NCBI RefSeq assembly: GCF_001729785.1
Contig: NZ_CP017183.1
Coordinates: 1,178,001 to 1,242,000, forward strand
Source: Enterobacter hormaechei subsp. xiangfangensis
GTDB lineage: Bacteria; Pseudomonadota; Gammaproteobacteria; Enterobacterales; Enterobacteriaceae
Length of the DNA: 64,000 nucleotides
Direction: 5' to 3'
A program made the translations under genes and the position numbers. The first letter of the stretch is position 1. Every line of letters begins with the position of its first letter. Below, piece after piece: positions 35,930 through 46,256 of the stretch. A model generated the notes under the pieces. The model was given only the letters and a program-made list of their open reading frames with translations, was not told where the DNA came from and did no database searches.

Positions 35930-37594
35930 TCAGCGGCGAACCGGCGCCCCGTTCGCCACATAATAAGCCGCCGTGCTCTTCGCCAGCGGCTCGCGCCCGC
36001 GAATGGCGTCGGCAATCTTTTCGCCAATCATGATGGTGGTGGCGTTCAGGTTGCCGGTGATAATCTGCGGCATAATCGACGCATCCACTACGCGTAACCC
36101 TTCCAGCCCGTGAACGCGGCCTTCGCCGTCGACCACCGCCATTTCGTCGTAGCCCATCTTGCAGGTACCGCACGGGTGGAAGGCGGTTTCGGCGTGGTTG
36201 CGCACGAACTCGTCCAGCTGTTCGTCGGTCTGGCATTCGACGCCCGGGCTGATTTCACGACCGCGATACTTGTCCAGCGCCGGCTGATGCATGATCTCGC
36301 GGGTGATGCGGATCGCGTCGCGGAACTCCTGCCAGTCCTGCTCGTGGGACATGTAGTTGAACAGGATCGCCGGATGCTGGTGCGGATCGCGCGACTTGAT
36401 GCGCACGTGGCCGCGGCTCGGGGAGCGCATGGAGCCAACGTGGCACTGAAAACCATGCTCTTTCACCGCGTTCGAGCCGTTGTAGTTAATCGCCACCGGC
36501 AGGAAGTGATACTGAATGTTCGGCCACTCGAACTCCTCGCGGCTGCGGATAAACCCGCCTGCTTCGAAGTGGTTGCTCGCGCCCACGCCCGTGCCGCCAA
36601 ACAGCCACTCCGCGCCAATCTTCGGCTGGTTCCACCATTGCAGGGCAGGGTAGAGGGAGACCGGCTCCTTACATTCATACTGAAGATACATCTCCAGGTG
36701 ATCCTGCAAGTTTTCACCCACTCCGGGTAAATCATGTACCAGCGGGATATCAAACTGCTTCAGCAGTTCAGCGTTGCCCACGCCGGAGCGCTGGAGGATC
36801 TGCGGAGACGCGATGGCGCCCGCGCACAACAGTACCTCTTTCTTCGCTGTCGCTTTTGACGGAATGGTGCTTTCGCCTTCCAGCCACTCGACGCCCACCG
36901 CGCGCTTGCCGTCAAAGATAATGTGATCGGTCATGGCGTGGGTGCGGATGGTCAGATTCGGGCGCGGTTTGGCCTGATCCAGATAGCCGCGCGCGGTGCT
37001 GGCGCGTCGGCCCTGCGGCGTGACCGTGCGATCCATCGGGCCAAAGCCTTCCTGCTGATAGCCGTTGAGATCGTCGGTGCGCGGGTAGCCCGCCTGCACG
37101 CCTGCCTCCACCATCGCTTCAAACAGCGGGTTCACACCCGGCTTAGAGGTGGTGACGCTCACCGGACCGTCGCCGCCGTGGTAGTCGTTCGGCCCCACGT
37201 CGCGGGTCTCTGCCTTGCGGTAGTAGGGCAGGCAGTTGAGATAGCTCCAGTGCTCCAGACCCGGTTCTTTCGCCCAGTTGTCCAGATCCATTGCATTGCC
37301 GCGCACGTAGCACATGCCGTTGATCAGCGACGAGCCGCCCAGCCCTTTACCCCGTCCGCACTCCATGCGGCGGTTGTTCATGAAAGGCTCTGGCTCGGTT
37401 TCATACGCCCAGTTGTAGCGCTTGCCCTGCAACGGGAAGGCCAGCGCGGCAGGCATCTGGGTGCGGAAGTCAAAGCGGTAGTCCGGCCCGCCCGCCTCAA
37501 GCAGCAGGACGGTGGTGTTTGGATCTTCAGTCAGTCGTGTTGCCAGTACGTTGCCGGCAGAGCCGGCCCCGATAATGATGTAGTCAAATTGCAA
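35930..37594 (-). CDS. betA: Choline dehydrogenase BetA
   Basis: A 554-residue FAD-dependent, membrane-associated GMC oxidoreductase that oxidises choline to betaine aldehyde and onward to glycine betaine. The FAD motif [16 protein letters not shown] is at the N-terminus, with [19 protein letters not shown] and the C-terminal [13 protein letters not shown] and [13 protein letters not shown]. The start is a TTG at 37594 with GGGAGG five bases ahead, which gives the same N-terminus as E. coli BetA. It follows betB by 13 bases. Confidence 0.95.
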   Translation of the reverse strand: MQFDYIIIGAGSAGNVLATRLTEDPNTTVLLLEAGGPDYRFDFRTQMPAALAFPLQGKRYNWAYETEPEPFMNNRRMECGRGKGLGGSSLINGMCYVRGNAMDLDNWAKEPGLEHWSYLNCLPYYRKAETRDVGPNDYHGGDGPVSVTTSKPGVNPLFEAMVEAGVQAGYPRTDDLNGYQQEGFGPMDRTVTPQGRRASTARGYLDQAKPRPNLTIRTHAMTDHIIFDGKRAVGVEWLEGESTIPSKATAKKEVLLCAGAIASPQILQRSGVGNAELLKQFDIPLVHDLPGVGENLQDHLEMYLQYECKEPVSLYPALQWWNQPKIGAEWLFGGTGVGASNHFEAGGFIRSREEFEWPNIQYHFLPVAINYNGSNAVKEHGFQCHVGSMRSPSRGHVRIKSRDPHQHPAILFNYMSHEQDWQEFRDAIRITREIMHQPALDKYRGREISPGVECQTDEQLDEFVRNHAETAFHPCGTCKMGYDEMAVVDGEGRVHGLEGLRVVDASIMPQIITGNLNATTIMIGEKIADAIRGREPLAKSTAAYYVANGAPVRR

Positions 37595-37607
37595 ATAAAC
37601 CTCCCGG

Positions 37608-39080
37608 TTAAAATATGGACTGGAATTTACCCATCTCAACCTGGATGGACTTCACCTGGGTGTAACTCTGAAGCGTCATGACGCCGTTCTCACGGCCAAT
37701 GCCGGAGTGTTTGTAGCCGCCCACCGGCATCTCCGCGGCGGATTCGCCCCAGGTGTTGATCCAGCAGATGCCCGCTTCGAGCTGATGAATAGCGCCGTGG
37801 GCGCGGTTCAGATTGGCGGTGACAATGCCCGCCGCCAGACCGTAGTCGGTGTCATTGGCGCGGCGAATGGCCTCTTCGTCAGAGTCATAGGTGAGGATGG
37901 ACATCACCGGGCCGAAGATCTCTTCGCGCACGATGGTCATCTCGTCGGTGCAGTCGGTGAACACGGTCGGGGCCACCCACGCGCCGTTGTCAAAGCCGTC
38001 ACCCTTCAGCACGTCACCGCCGCACAGCACGCGCGCGCCTTCCTCTTTGCCTTTGGCGATGTAGCGCATCACGCTGTCCCGGTGCGGGAAGCTGACCATC
38101 GGACCAAAGTTGGTAGCTTCATCGAACAGATCGCCCGCGCGGATGCGGCCCACGCGCTCAACGATTTTTTGCTCAAACGCGGCTTTGAACTTCGCGGGCA
38201 CGAACACGCGGGTGCCATTGGTGCACACCTGGCCGGAGCTGAAGAAGTTGGCCATCATGGCGATATCTGCCGCGAGATCCAGATCCGCATCGTCAAACAC
38301 TATCAGCGGGGATTTACCGCCCAGCTCCATCGTCACCTCTTTCAGGGACGAGGCCGCCGAGTTGGCCATCACCTTTTTGCCGCTGGCGACGCCGCCGGTA
38401 AAGGAGACTTTCGCGATGCCCGGATGCTCGGTCAGGTACTGGCCGGTCTCCGCGCCTACGCCCGGCAGGACGTTAAACACGCCGTCCGGCAGGCCCGCTT
38501 CGGTGTAGATTTCAGCAAGCTTCAGGGCGGTAAGCGGTGTCACTTCGCTCGGCTTGAAGATCATTGCGTTGCCCGCCGCCAGCGCCGGCGCGGATTTCCA
38601 CAGGGCGATCTGGATCGGGTAGTTCCACGCGCCGATGCCCGCCACCACGCCCAGCGGCTCGCGGCGGGTGTAGACGAACGAGGTGTCGCGCAGCGGGATC
38701 TGGCTGCCCTCCAGCGCCGGGATCAGCCCCGCGTAGTACTCCAGCACGTCCGCGCCGGTGACGATGTCGACGGTCGAGGTTTCGGAATACGCTTTACCGG
38801 TGTCGAGGGTTTCCAGCGTTGCCAGCTCGTCGTTACGCTCGCGCAGGATATCGACGGCGCGACGCAGGATGCGCGAGCGCTCCATGGCGGTCATCGCCGC
38901 CCAGATTTTTTGCCCGCGCTTTGCGCTTTCGACGGCGCGGTCCACGTCTTCGCGCCCGGCGGCCTGCACGGTCGCCAGAACTTCACCGTTCGCCGGGTTG
39001 ATGGTCTCGAAGGTGCGACCGCTGGTGGCGGATGTATAACCACCATTGATATAAAGCTGCTGTTCTGCCATTCGGGACAT
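37608..39080 (-). CDS. betB: Betaine aldehyde dehydrogenase BetB
   Basis: A 490-residue NAD(P)-dependent aldehyde dehydrogenase that makes the osmoprotectant glycine betaine. Motifs: [32 protein letters not shown], catalytic glutamate in [11 protein letters not shown] and catalytic cysteine in [11 protein letters not shown]. The start at 39080 ([15 protein letters not shown]) is set by GAGGAG. Second gene of betIBA. Confidence 0.96.
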   Translation of the reverse strand: MSRMAEQQLYINGGYTSATSGRTFETINPANGEVLATVQAAGREDVDRAVESAKRGQKIWAAMTAMERSRILRRAVDILRERNDELATLETLDTGKAYSETSTVDIVTGADVLEYYAGLIPALEGSQIPLRDTSFVYTRREPLGVVAGIGAWNYPIQIALWKSAPALAAGNAMIFKPSEVTPLTALKLAEIYTEAGLPDGVFNVLPGVGAETGQYLTEHPGIAKVSFTGGVASGKKVMANSAASSLKEVTMELGGKSPLIVFDDADLDLAADIAMMANFFSSGQVCTNGTRVFVPAKFKAAFEQKIVERVGRIRAGDLFDEATNFGPMVSFPHRDSVMRYIAKGKEEGARVLCGGDVLKGDGFDNGAWVAPTVFTDCTDEMTIVREEIFGPVMSILTYDSDEEAIRRANDTDYGLAAGIVTANLNRAHGAIHQLEAGICWINTWGESAAEMPVGGYKHSGIGRENGVMTLQSYTQVKSIQVEMGKFQSIF

Positions 39081-39093
39081 AAATTCTCCTCGG

Positions 39094-39681
39094 TTAGTCG
39101 GTCGGTAAATGCTGGCTGATAAAGTGGCTGGTAAGCGACTGGGCCAGGGTTTTATCCAGCGGTTTGCCGCTGAGCGCAGCGCGCAGCCACAGCCCGTCAA
39201 TCAGTGCGGCGAGCCCGTAGCCCGCCTCTTCAGCCTGTTCACGCGGCAGCTCGCGGCGGAACTCGTACACCAGGTTTGAGAGCAACCGACGGCTGCTGAC
39301 CTGCTGCAAACGGTAGAGCATCGGCTGATGCATGCTGCTGGCCCAGAAGGCCAGCCAGGCCTTCATCGCCGCGCCGCTAACCTGAGTTTCATCAAAATTG
39401 CCGCCGACAATCGCCTGCAAGCGCTGCTCTGCACTGCCGTCCGGCAGGGCGCGTAAACGGCTTAATACCGCGTCGCGCAGCTGACCGGTGATGTCGCGCA
39501 TGGTCGCTTCCAGCAGACCGTTTTTATCTTTGAAATAGTGGCTGATGATCCCCGTAGATACGCCCGCCCGACGGGCGATCTGCGCGATGGTTGCGTCATG
39601 CATTCCCACTTCATTAATTGCTTCCAGCGTGGCATCGATTAGCTGCCTGCGCCGGATCGGCTGCATCCCCACTTTGGGCAT
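39094..39681 (-). CDS. betI: Choline-responsive repressor BetI
   Basis: A 195-residue TetR-family repressor of the bet genes, released by choline. It begins [20 protein letters not shown] with the helix-turn-helix at [20 protein letters not shown]. The start at 39681 gives the E. coli BetI N-terminus and length; the upstream ATG adds six residues. It is divergent from betT with an operator-like palindrome at 39731. Confidence 0.95.
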   Translation of the reverse strand: MPKVGMQPIRRRQLIDATLEAINEVGMHDATIAQIARRAGVSTGIISHYFKDKNGLLEATMRDITGQLRDAVLSRLRALPDGSAEQRLQAIVGGNFDETQVSGAAMKAWLAFWASSMHQPMLYRLQQVSSRRLLSNLVYEFRRELPREQAEEAGYGLAALIDGLWLRAALSGKPLDKTLAQSLTSHFISQHLPTD

Positions 39682-39730
39682 TTTTGCCACTCCATTCATC
39701 AGCGTTGGTAATCTATTAAAGCGGTTTTTG

Positions 39731-39744
39731 ATTGGACGTTCAAT
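39731..39744. promoter_or_regulatory. Candidate BetI operator
   Basis: ATTGGACGTTCAAT is a palindrome with one mismatched pair (ATTG/CAAT arms) in the gap between divergent betI and betT. Its position and sequence fit the BetI site known for the E. coli bet locus. Confidence 0.65.
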
Positions 39745-39809
39745 ATAAAATGTGTCTTAATTGTTGCGATTTTGGATTTCAATAGTTACAAAAACAGTGG
39801 GGATACTGG

Positions 39810-41843
39810 ATGACAGACCTTTCACAAGACAGAGAAAAAGACAAAATCAACCCGGTCGTTTTTTATACGTCCGCCGGGCTGATTTTGTTGTTTTCCCTGA
39901 CGACCATCTTCTTTCGTGATTTTTCTGCCGAGTGGATTGGGCGCACTCTGGACTGGGTGTCAAAGACCTTCGGCTGGTACTATCTGCTGGCCGCGACGCT
40001 TTACATCGTGTTCGTGGTCTGCATTGCCTGCTCGCGCTTCGGTTCGGTAAAGCTCGGGCCAGAGCAGTCTAAGCCCGAGTTCAGCCTGCTGAGCTGGGCC
40101 GCAATGCTGTTTGCCGCAGGCATCGGCATCGACCTGATGTTCTTCTCCGTGGCGGAACCGGTCACGCAATATATGCAGCCGCCGGAAGGGGCAGGGCAGA
40201 CGATGGAGGCCGCGCGCCAGGCGATGGTCTGGACGCTGTTCCACTACGGCCTGACGGGCTGGTCGATGTACGCCCTGATGGGCATGGCGCTCGGATACTT
40301 TAGCTATCGTTATAATTTGCCCCTTACCATCCGCTCCGCGCTGTACCCGATTTTCGGCAAAAAGATCAACGGTCCGATTGGCCACAGCGTCGACATTGCG
40401 GCGGTGATCGGCACCATCTTCGGCATCGCCACCACGCTCGGAATTGGCGTGGTGCAGCTCAACTACGGGCTGAGCGTGCTGTTTGACATCCCGGATTCGA
40501 TGGCGGCGAAGGCGGCGCTGATTGCGCTGTCGGTGATTATCGCCACCATCTCGGTGACCTCCGGCGTGGATAAAGGGATTCGCGTGCTCTCCGAACTGAA
40601 CGTCGCGCTGGCGCTGGGGCTGATCCTGTTCGTGCTGTTTATGGGCGACACCTCGTTCCTGCTCAATGCCTTAGTACTGAACGTGGGTGATTACGTGAAC
40701 CGCTTTATGGGCATGACGCTGAACAGCTTCGCCTTTGACCGTCCGACAGAGTGGATGAACAACTGGACGCTGTTCTTCTGGGCGTGGTGGGTGGCGTGGT
40801 CGCCGTTTGTCGGCTTGTTCCTGGCGCGTATTTCGCGTGGGCGCACCATCCGTCAGTTCGTGATGGGCACGCTGATCATCCCGTTCACCTTTACCCTGCT
40901 GTGGCTGTCGATTTTCGGCAACAGCGCGCTGCACGAGATCATCCACGGCAATGCGACTTTTGCCCAGGAAGCGATGGCGCACCCGGAGCGCGGCTTCTAC
41001 AGCCTGCTGGCGCAGTACCCGGCGTTCACCTTTAGCGCGTCCGTAGCGACCATCACCGGCCTGCTGTTCTACGTCACCTCGGCGGACTCTGGCGCGCTGG
41101 TGCTGGGGAACTTCACCTCGAAGCTCAAGGACATTAACAGCGACGCGCCGAACTGGCTGCGCATCTTCTGGTCCGTCGCCATCGGCCTGCTGACGCTCGG
41201 CATGCTGATGACCAACGGTATCTCTGCGTTGCAGAACACCACGGTGATCATGGGCCTGCCGTTCAGCTTCGTGATCTTCTTCGTGATGGCCGGGCTGTAT
41301 AAATCGCTTAAGGTGGAAGACTACCGCCGCGTCAGCGCCAGCCGCGACACCGCCCCGCGTCCGCTGGGCGCGCAGGACAGGCTGAGCTGGAAAAAACGCC
41401 TCTCGCGCCTGATGAATTACCCCGGTACGCGCTACACCAAACAGATGATGGAGACGGTCTGTTTCCCGGCGATGGAAGAGGTGGCCCAGGAGCTGAAGCT
41501 GCGTGGCGCCTACGTGGAGCTGAAAAACCTGCCCCCGGAAGAGGGCGAAAATCTGGGGCACCTGGATCTGCTGGTGCACATGGGCGACGAGCAGAACTTT
41601 GTCTATCAGATCTGGCCGCAGCAGTATTCGGTGCCCGGGTTCACCTACCGCGCGCGCAGCGGGAAGTCGACCTACTACCGCCTGGAGACGTTCCTGCTGG
41701 AAGGCAGCCAGGGGAATGATCTGATGGATTACAGCAAGGAGCAGGTGATTACGGACATTCTGGACCAGTATGAACGGCACCTGAACTTTATCCATCTGCA
41801 CAGGGAAGCACCGGGGAATAGCGTGATGTTCCCGGATGTCTAA
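39810..41843 (+). CDS. betT: High-affinity choline transporter BetT
   Basis: A 677-residue BCCT-family, proton-driven choline importer. It has about 12 membrane helices, the BCCT signature WTLFFWAWWVAWSPFVGLF and AAGIGIDLMFFSVAEP, and a long cytoplasmic C-terminal tail (about residue 510 on) that senses osmolarity in E. coli BetT. Length equals E. coli BetT. Divergent from betIBA. Confidence 0.96.
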   Translation: MTDLSQDREKDKINPVVFYTSAGLILLFSLTTIFFRDFSAEWIGRTLDWVSKTFGWYYLLAATLYIVFVVCIACSRFGSVKLGPEQSKPEFSLLSWAAMLFAAGIGIDLMFFSVAEPVTQYMQPPEGAGQTMEAARQAMVWTLFHYGLTGWSMYALMGMALGYFSYRYNLPLTIRSALYPIFGKKINGPIGHSVDIAAVIGTIFGIATTLGIGVVQLNYGLSVLFDIPDSMAAKAALIALSVIIATISVTSGVDKGIRVLSELNVALALGLILFVLFMGDTSFLLNALVLNVGDYVNRFMGMTLNSFAFDRPTEWMNNWTLFFWAWWVAWSPFVGLFLARISRGRTIRQFVMGTLIIPFTFTLLWLSIFGNSALHEIIHGNATFAQEAMAHPERGFYSLLAQYPAFTFSASVATITGLLFYVTSADSGALVLGNFTSKLKDINSDAPNWLRIFWSVAIGLLTLGMLMTNGISALQNTTVIMGLPFSFVIFFVMAGLYKSLKVEDYRRVSASRDTAPRPLGAQDRLSWKKRLSRLMNYPGTRYTKQMMETVCFPAMEEVAQELKLRGAYVELKNLPPEEGENLGHLDLLVHMGDEQNFVYQIWPQQYSVPGFTYRARSGKSTYYRLETFLLEGSQGNDLMDYSKEQVITDILDQYERHLNFIHLHREAPGNSVMFPDV

Positions 41844-41866
41844 ACGGATTCTTAAAATACCTTCAG

Positions 41867-41884
41867 ACTGTATATAAATACAGT
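41867..41884. promoter_or_regulatory. LexA (SOS) box before a HigB/HigA-like module
   Basis: CTGT at 41868-41871, ATATAAAT, then ACAG at 41880-41883 matches the LexA consensus CTGT-N8-ACAG with the preferred alternating A/T core, and is close to the ideal TACTGTATATATATACAGTA. It lies 35 bases before the first possible start of the toxin gene, so the module is probably induced by DNA damage. Confidence 0.8.
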
Positions 41885-41981
41885 TATTTGGCGCAGCATT
41901 ACTCAAGGAAGAGTAACCATGCAGCAAGAGCCTGATGCTGAAGCATTCGGGCTTTTGCTGCGTTTAGGGAAGGAACTATGG

Positions 41982-42368
41982 ATGAGTCATGCGATAGAGT
42001 TTATCGAAACATCACTCTTTACCCGACAGATTAAAAGCATTGCTACGGATGATGAATTAAAGGATCTGCAAAAGGAACTTATTGCCTGGCCTGATAAAGG
42101 TGACCTGATCCAGCAGACGGGGGGGTTACGTAAAATAAGGATGGCGGCAGGCTCAAAGGGAAAGAGAGGGGGGATCAGAGTGATTTACTTTCTTGCCACA
42201 GAGGAGGTGATCTATTTCATTATGGCCTATCCAAAATGCATAAAGGACAGCCTGACAGAGACAGAGAAAGCAGAACTTAAAAAGCTGACTTCCATTCTGA
42301 AAAATACTGCTTCCAGTGCCGTAAATTTGAGGTGTACTATGTACCCTAATCAGGCAGGTGGAGGCTGA
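41982..42368 (+). CDS. RelE/HigB-family toxin
   Basis: A 128-residue toxin of the RelE superfamily (HigB2-like), a ribosome-dependent mRNA endonuclease in studied members. The core reads GDLIQQTGGLRKIRMAAGSK then GKRGGIRVIYFL and ends near LKKLTSILKN; the last about 18 residues are an unusual extension. ATG 41982 (MSHAIEFIETS) is favoured by AGGAA at 41971 and family alignment. An in-frame ATG at 41919 with AAGGAAGAG ahead would add 21 residues and cannot be excluded. It is followed two bases later by its antitoxin. Confidence 0.85.
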   Translation: MSHAIEFIETSLFTRQIKSIATDDELKDLQKELIAWPDKGDLIQQTGGLRKIRMAAGSKGKRGGIRVIYFLATEEVIYFIMAYPKCIKDSLTETEKAELKKLTSILKNTASSAVNLRCTMYPNQAGGG

Positions 42369-42370
42369 TA

Positions 42371-42655
42371 ATGAGTATTTTCAATGAATTAAAATCTTCG
42401 CTTGAAGAGGCCGTTGAGATCCATAACGGAAGAAAAGCCGCTTCCCGGGTAACCCGCTATGAAGTTGCTGATGTGCGCGCCATCAGAGAGCAGCTCAGTA
42501 TCACGCAAAGCGAAATGGCGAAGGCGCTTGGCACGAGCGTCGATACGATAAAGAGCTGGGAGTCTAAACGTCGCAACCCAACCGGGCTGGCGGCGAAGGT
42601 ACTTAATGTGATTCGGGAGAATCCTGCATTTTATAAGGCACTTGCCGGGCAGTGA
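42371..42655 (+). CDS. HTH antitoxin (HigA/NadS-like)
   Basis: A 94-residue antitoxin with an XRE helix-turn-helix at about residues 45-85 (REQLSITQSEMAKALGTSVD, TIKSWESKRRNPTG). Toxin-first order and the 2-base gap are typical of HigBA modules. It likely represses its own promoter, in addition to the LexA box seen upstream. Both genes look intact, in contrast with the broken module at 3585-4006. Confidence 0.85.
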   Translation: MSIFNELKSSLEEAVEIHNGRKAASRVTRYEVADVRAIREQLSITQSEMAKALGTSVDTIKSWESKRRNPTGLAAKVLNVIRENPAFYKALAGQ

Positions 42656-42666
42656 GTCGCCCTTAT

Positions 42667-42748
42667 GCCGGGTGGCTCTGCGCTTACCCGGCCTACAAAA
42701 CTCCAAAACTGCTTTACCGTAGGCCTGATAAGCGAAGCGCCATCAGGC
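42667..42748. repeat. REP/BIME element
   Basis: GCCGGGTGGCTCTGCGCTTA with CCCGGCCTACAAAA, followed by an inverted unit GTAGGCCTGATAAGCG and GCGCCATCAGGC, forms a two-unit BIME between the antitoxin and the sitA promoter. Confidence 0.82.
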
Positions 42749-42771
42749 TCTCCCTCCGTTGACACAGCTTT

Positions 42772-42790
42772 AATGATAATTATTTTCATT
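42772..42790. promoter_or_regulatory. Fur box of sitABCD
   Basis: AATGATAATTATTTTCATT is a Fur-type palindrome built of NAT triplets. TTGACA at 42759-42764 just upstream is a likely -35 element, so Fur would cover the promoter. Confidence 0.75.
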
Positions 42791-42795
42791 TAAAT

Positions 42796-42828
42796 ATAGC
42801 CTGTGCTATACCTTATAGCACAGGCTAA
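42796..42828. promoter_or_regulatory. Tandem MntR boxes of sitABCD
   Basis: ATAGC-N4-GCTAT at 42796-42809 matches the MntR core, and a second ATAGC-N4-GCTAA lies at 42815-42828. Together they make a perfect 14-base inverted repeat (TAGCCTGTGCTATA and its complement) with a 3-base spacer. Manganese repression through MntR is the expected function, next to the Fur box. Confidence 0.75.
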
Positions 42829-42866
42829 TTTTGCTTTGATTTTAATCACCTCAGGAGACTTCTGCG

Positions 42867-43778
42867 ATGCATCCACGGCAAGGATTGAAGCGTCTGTTAC
42901 TCGGCGCGCTGCTCATGACCGCGACCACCACGGGCGCGCTGGCGGCTGAAAAGTTCCAGGTCATCACCACTTTTACCGTTATCGCTGATATGGCGAAAAA
43001 CGTGGCGGGGGATGCCGCAGAGGTCACCTCCATCACCAAACCGGGCGCGGAAATTCACGAATACCAGCCCACCCCGGGCGATATCAAACGCGCGCAGAAG
43101 GCACAGCTGATCCTGGCGAACGGCATGAATCTGGAGCTGTGGTTCCAGCGCTTTTATCAGCATCTGAACGGTGTGCCGGAGGTGATTGTCACCAAAGGCA
43201 TCACCCCGATGGGCATCAGCGAAGGGCCCTATAACGGCAAGCCCAATCCGCACGCGTGGATGTCGCCGGACAACGCCCTGATTTACGTCGATAACATCCG
43301 CGACGCGCTGGTGAAGTACGATCCGGCCAACGCACAGACGTATCAGCGCAACGCTGATGCTTACAAGCAGAAGATCACCTCCACTCTCGAACCGCTGCGC
43401 AAGCAGGTCGCGGAGATACCGGAAGACAAACGCTGGATGGTGACCAGCGAAGGGGCTTTTTCCTATCTGGCGCGGGATTTGGGCCTGAAGGAGCTTTACC
43501 TGTGGCCGATCAACGCCGATCAGCAGGGCACGCCCCAGCAGGTGCGCAAGGTTATCGATCTGGTGAAAAAACATCACATTCCGGCGGTGTTCAGCGAAAG
43601 CACGGTCTCGGATAAGCCCGCCCGTCAGGTGGCGCGTGAAACCGGCGCCCACTATGGCGGCGTGCTGTACGTCGACTCTCTGAGCGCGGAAAACGGTCCG
43701 GTGCCAACCTATATCGATCTGCTGAACGTCACCACCCGCACGCTGGTGCAGGGCATCCGCGACGGGATGAAGGAGTAA
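42867..43778 (+). CDS. sitA: Mn/Fe ABC importer, periplasmic binding protein SitA
   Basis: A 303-residue cluster A-I metal-binding protein. A signal peptide ends near ALAAEK. Metal ligands are visible as histidines in [10 protein letters not shown] and PNPHAWMSP, with a glutamate in FSEST and an aspartate in [10 protein letters not shown]. It delivers Mn2+ (and Fe2+) to SitBCD. AGGAG precedes the start, which differs from the Salmonella N-terminus only in the signal peptide. Confidence 0.94.
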   Translation: MHPRQGLKRLLLGALLMTATTTGALAAEKFQVITTFTVIADMAKNVAGDAAEVTSITKPGAEIHEYQPTPGDIKRAQKAQLILANGMNLELWFQRFYQHLNGVPEVIVTKGITPMGISEGPYNGKPNPHAWMSPDNALIYVDNIRDALVKYDPANAQTYQRNADAYKQKITSTLEPLRKQVAEIPEDKRWMVTSEGAFSYLARDLGLKELYLWPINADQQGTPQQVRKVIDLVKKHHIPAVFSESTVSDKPARQVARETGAHYGGVLYVDSLSAENGPVPTYIDLLNVTTRTLVQGIRDGMKE

Positions 43779-43780
43779 TC

Positions 43781-44587
43781 ATGCAGAAAGGTATTGTTGT
43801 AACCGACGTGACCGTGACCTACCGCAATGGCCACACGGCGCTGCGCGACGCGTCGTTCAGCGTGCCGGGCGGATCGATTGCTGCCCTGGTGGGGGTGAAC
43901 GGTTCCGGCAAGTCCACGCTGTTTAAGGCGGTGATGGGGTTTGTGCGGGCGGCGAGCGGCACTATCTCCATTCTGGGGCTGCCGCCTCACCGGGCGCTGC
44001 GTCAGAACCTGGTCGCCTACGTGCCGCAGTCGGAAGAGGTCGACTGGTCGTTTCCGGTGCTCGTCGAGGACGTGGTGATGATGGGCCGCTACGGGCATAT
44101 GGGGTTTCTGCGTCGTCCCAAAGAATGCGATAAGCAGATCGTCACCGACGCCCTGAAGCGTGTGGATATGCTCGAGCTGCGCCATCGGCAGATTGGCGAG
44201 CTGTCCGGCGGGCAGAAGAAGCGCGTGTTTCTGGCGCGGGCGATTGCCCAGCAGGGCGAGGTGATCCTGCTCGACGAGCCGTTTACCGGCGTGGACGTCA
44301 AAACCGAAGCCAGGATCATCAGCCTGCTGCGGGAGCTGCGCGACGAGGGTAAAACGATGCTGGTCTCGACCCATAACCTGGGCTCGGTCACGGAATTCTG
44401 CGATTACACGGTGATGGTCAAGGGCACCGTGCTGGCGAGCGGCCCGACGGAAACCACCTTTACCGCCGAGAATCTCGAGCGCGCCTTCAGCGGCGTGCTG
44501 CGCCACGTGGTGCTCAGCGGCTCGGAAGATCGCATCATAACCGACGACGAACGCCCCTTCGTCACGCACCGTCAGGAGGCCAAATGA
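43781..44587 (+). CDS. sitB: Mn/Fe ABC importer ATPase SitB
   Basis: A 268-residue ABC ATPase with Walker [10 protein letters not shown], signature [15 protein letters not shown] and Walker [13 protein letters not shown]. It follows sitA by 2 bases and overlaps sitC by 4. Confidence 0.94.
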   Translation: MQKGIVVTDVTVTYRNGHTALRDASFSVPGGSIAALVGVNGSGKSTLFKAVMGFVRAASGTISILGLPPHRALRQNLVAYVPQSEEVDWSFPVLVEDVVMMGRYGHMGFLRRPKECDKQIVTDALKRVDMLELRHRQIGELSGGQKKRVFLARAIAQQGEVILLDEPFTGVDVKTEARIISLLRELRDEGKTMLVSTHNLGSVTEFCDYTVMVKGTVLASGPTETTFTAENLERAFSGVLRHVVLSGSEDRIITDDERPFVTHRQEAK

Positions 44588-45432
44588 ACGTGCTTCTCGA
44601 ACCCTTCGGCTACGAGTACATGCTCAACGCGATGTGGGTCTCGGCGATGGTGGGCGGGCTGTGCGCGTTTCTCTCCTGCTATCTCATGCTCAAAGGCTGG
44701 TCGCTGATCGGCGATGCGCTGTCGCACTCCATCGTGCCGGGCGTAGCGGGCGCTTACATGCTCGGGCTGCCGTTCTCGCTGGGGGCGTTTTTATCGGGTG
44801 GGCTGGCGGCGGGCAGCATGCTGTTTCTCAACCAGCGCAGCCGCCTGAAGGAGGACGCCATTATCGGGCTGATCTTCTCCTCCTTTTTCGGGCTGGGGCT
44901 GTTTATGGTCTCGCTCAACCCGACCTCGGTGAACATTCAGACCATCGTCCTCGGCAATATTCTGGCTATCGACCCGGAAGATATCGTCCAGCTGGCGATT
45001 ATCGGCGTGGTGTCGATAGTTATCCTGCTGTTCAAATGGAAAGATCTGATGGTGACCTTTTTTGATGAGAACCACGCCCGCGCCATCGGTCTGCGTCCTG
45101 AACGCCTGAAAATTCTCTTCTTCACGCTGCTGGCGGTCTCTACCGTGGCGGCGCTGCAAACCGTCGGCGCATTTCTGGTGATCTGTCTGGTGGTCACGCC
45201 CGGCGCGACCGCGTGGCTGCTGACCGACCGCTTCCCGCGCCTGCTGATGATTGCCGTCGCCATTGGCAGCATCACCAGCTTCCTCGGCGCGTGGGCCAGC
45301 TATTACCTGGACGGCGCCACCGGCGGCATTATCGTGGTCGCCCAGACGCTGCTGTTCCTGCTGGCGTTCGTCTTTGCGCCGAAGCACGGACTGCTTGCCA
45401 GCCGTCGTCGGGCGCGGGAGGCACACCCATGA
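44584..45432 (+). CDS. sitC: Mn/Fe ABC importer permease SitC
   Basis: A 282-residue permease of the ABC-3 family with about eight helices, starting [20 protein letters not shown]. The segment [20 protein letters not shown] is conserved in Mn/Zn permeases. ATGA overlaps join it to sitB and sitD. Confidence 0.94.
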   Translation: MNVLLEPFGYEYMLNAMWVSAMVGGLCAFLSCYLMLKGWSLIGDALSHSIVPGVAGAYMLGLPFSLGAFLSGGLAAGSMLFLNQRSRLKEDAIIGLIFSSFFGLGLFMVSLNPTSVNIQTIVLGNILAIDPEDIVQLAIIGVVSIVILLFKWKDLMVTFFDENHARAIGLRPERLKILFFTLLAVSTVAALQTVGAFLVICLVVTPGATAWLLTDRFPRLLMIAVAIGSITSFLGAWASYYLDGATGGIIVVAQTLLFLLAFVFAPKHGLLASRRRAREAHP

Positions 45433-46256
45433 TGACGCTGCTCCTCGAACCCTTCCAGTTTGCGTTTATGAACAACGCGCTGCTGATTTCACTCCTGGTG
45501 GCCGTGCCCTGCGCGCTGCTGTCGGTTTTTCTGGTACTGAAAGGCTGGGCGTTGATGGGCGACGCCATGAGCCACGCGGTGTTTCCCGGCGTCGTGCTGG
45601 CCTGGATGATGGGCCTGCCGCTGGCGCTGGGCGCGTTCGTGGCCGGTCTGTTCTGCGCGGTCGCCACCGGATACCTGAAGGATAACAGCCGCATCAAACA
45701 GGATACGGTCATGGGGATCGTCTTTTCCGGCATGTTCGGCGCCGGGCTGATCCTCTATATCGCCGTCAAACCTGAGGTGCATCTCGACCACATTCTGTTC
45801 GGCGATATGCTGGGTATTAACGGGATGGACATTCTGCAAAGCGGTCTCGTCGCGGGGATGATTGCGCTGGTGATTGGCCTGAAGTGGCGCGATTTTCTGC
45901 TGTTCTGCTTTGACTATCAGCAGGCGCAGGCGAGTGGCCTGCGCACCCGCTGGCTGCACTACGGCTTACTGTGCATGGTTTCGCTGACCATTGTGGCGAC
46001 GCTGAAAGCGGTGGGGATCATTCTGTCGATTTCCCTGCTGATTGCCCCCGGCGCGGTGGCGGTGCTGATTACCCGACGCTTTCACATGGCGCTGCTGGTG
46101 GCGGTCGCCGTTTCAGCGCTGGTGTCGGTAAGCGGCGTGTATGCCTCGTTTTATCTCGACAGCGCGCCTGCGCCGACCATTGTGGTCCTGTTCGCGATGG
46201 TGTTTATCGTGACGTTTGTGGTGACCAGCGTGAAGGCTCGTCGCAGGAGCGTGTGA
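45429..46256 (+). CDS. sitD: Mn/Fe ABC importer permease SitD
   Basis: A 275-residue ABC-3 permease, paralogous to SitC (LKGWALMGDAMSHAVFPGVV). Start 45429 overlaps the sitC stop. Its last 144 bases overlap entD on the opposite strand, evidence that the operon was joined here to the entD 3' end. Confidence 0.93.
   Translation: MMTLLLEPFQFAFMNNALLISLLVAVPCALLSVFLVLKGWALMGDAMSHAVFPGVVLAWMMGLPLALGAFVAGLFCAVATGYLKDNSRIKQDTVMGIVFSGMFGAGLILYIAVKPEVHLDHILFGDMLGINGMDILQSGLVAGMIALVIGLKWRDFLLFCFDYQQAQASGLRTRWLHYGLLCMVSLTIVATLKAVGIILSISLLIAPGAVAVLITRRFHMALLVAVAVSALVSVSGVYASFYLDSAPAPTIVVLFAMVFIVTFVVTSVKARRRSV

Noticed and set aside
41919..41981. A short separate leader peptide gene ahead of the HigB-like toxin
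   Set aside because: It is in frame with the toxin and has no stop before it, so it can only be an alternative start.
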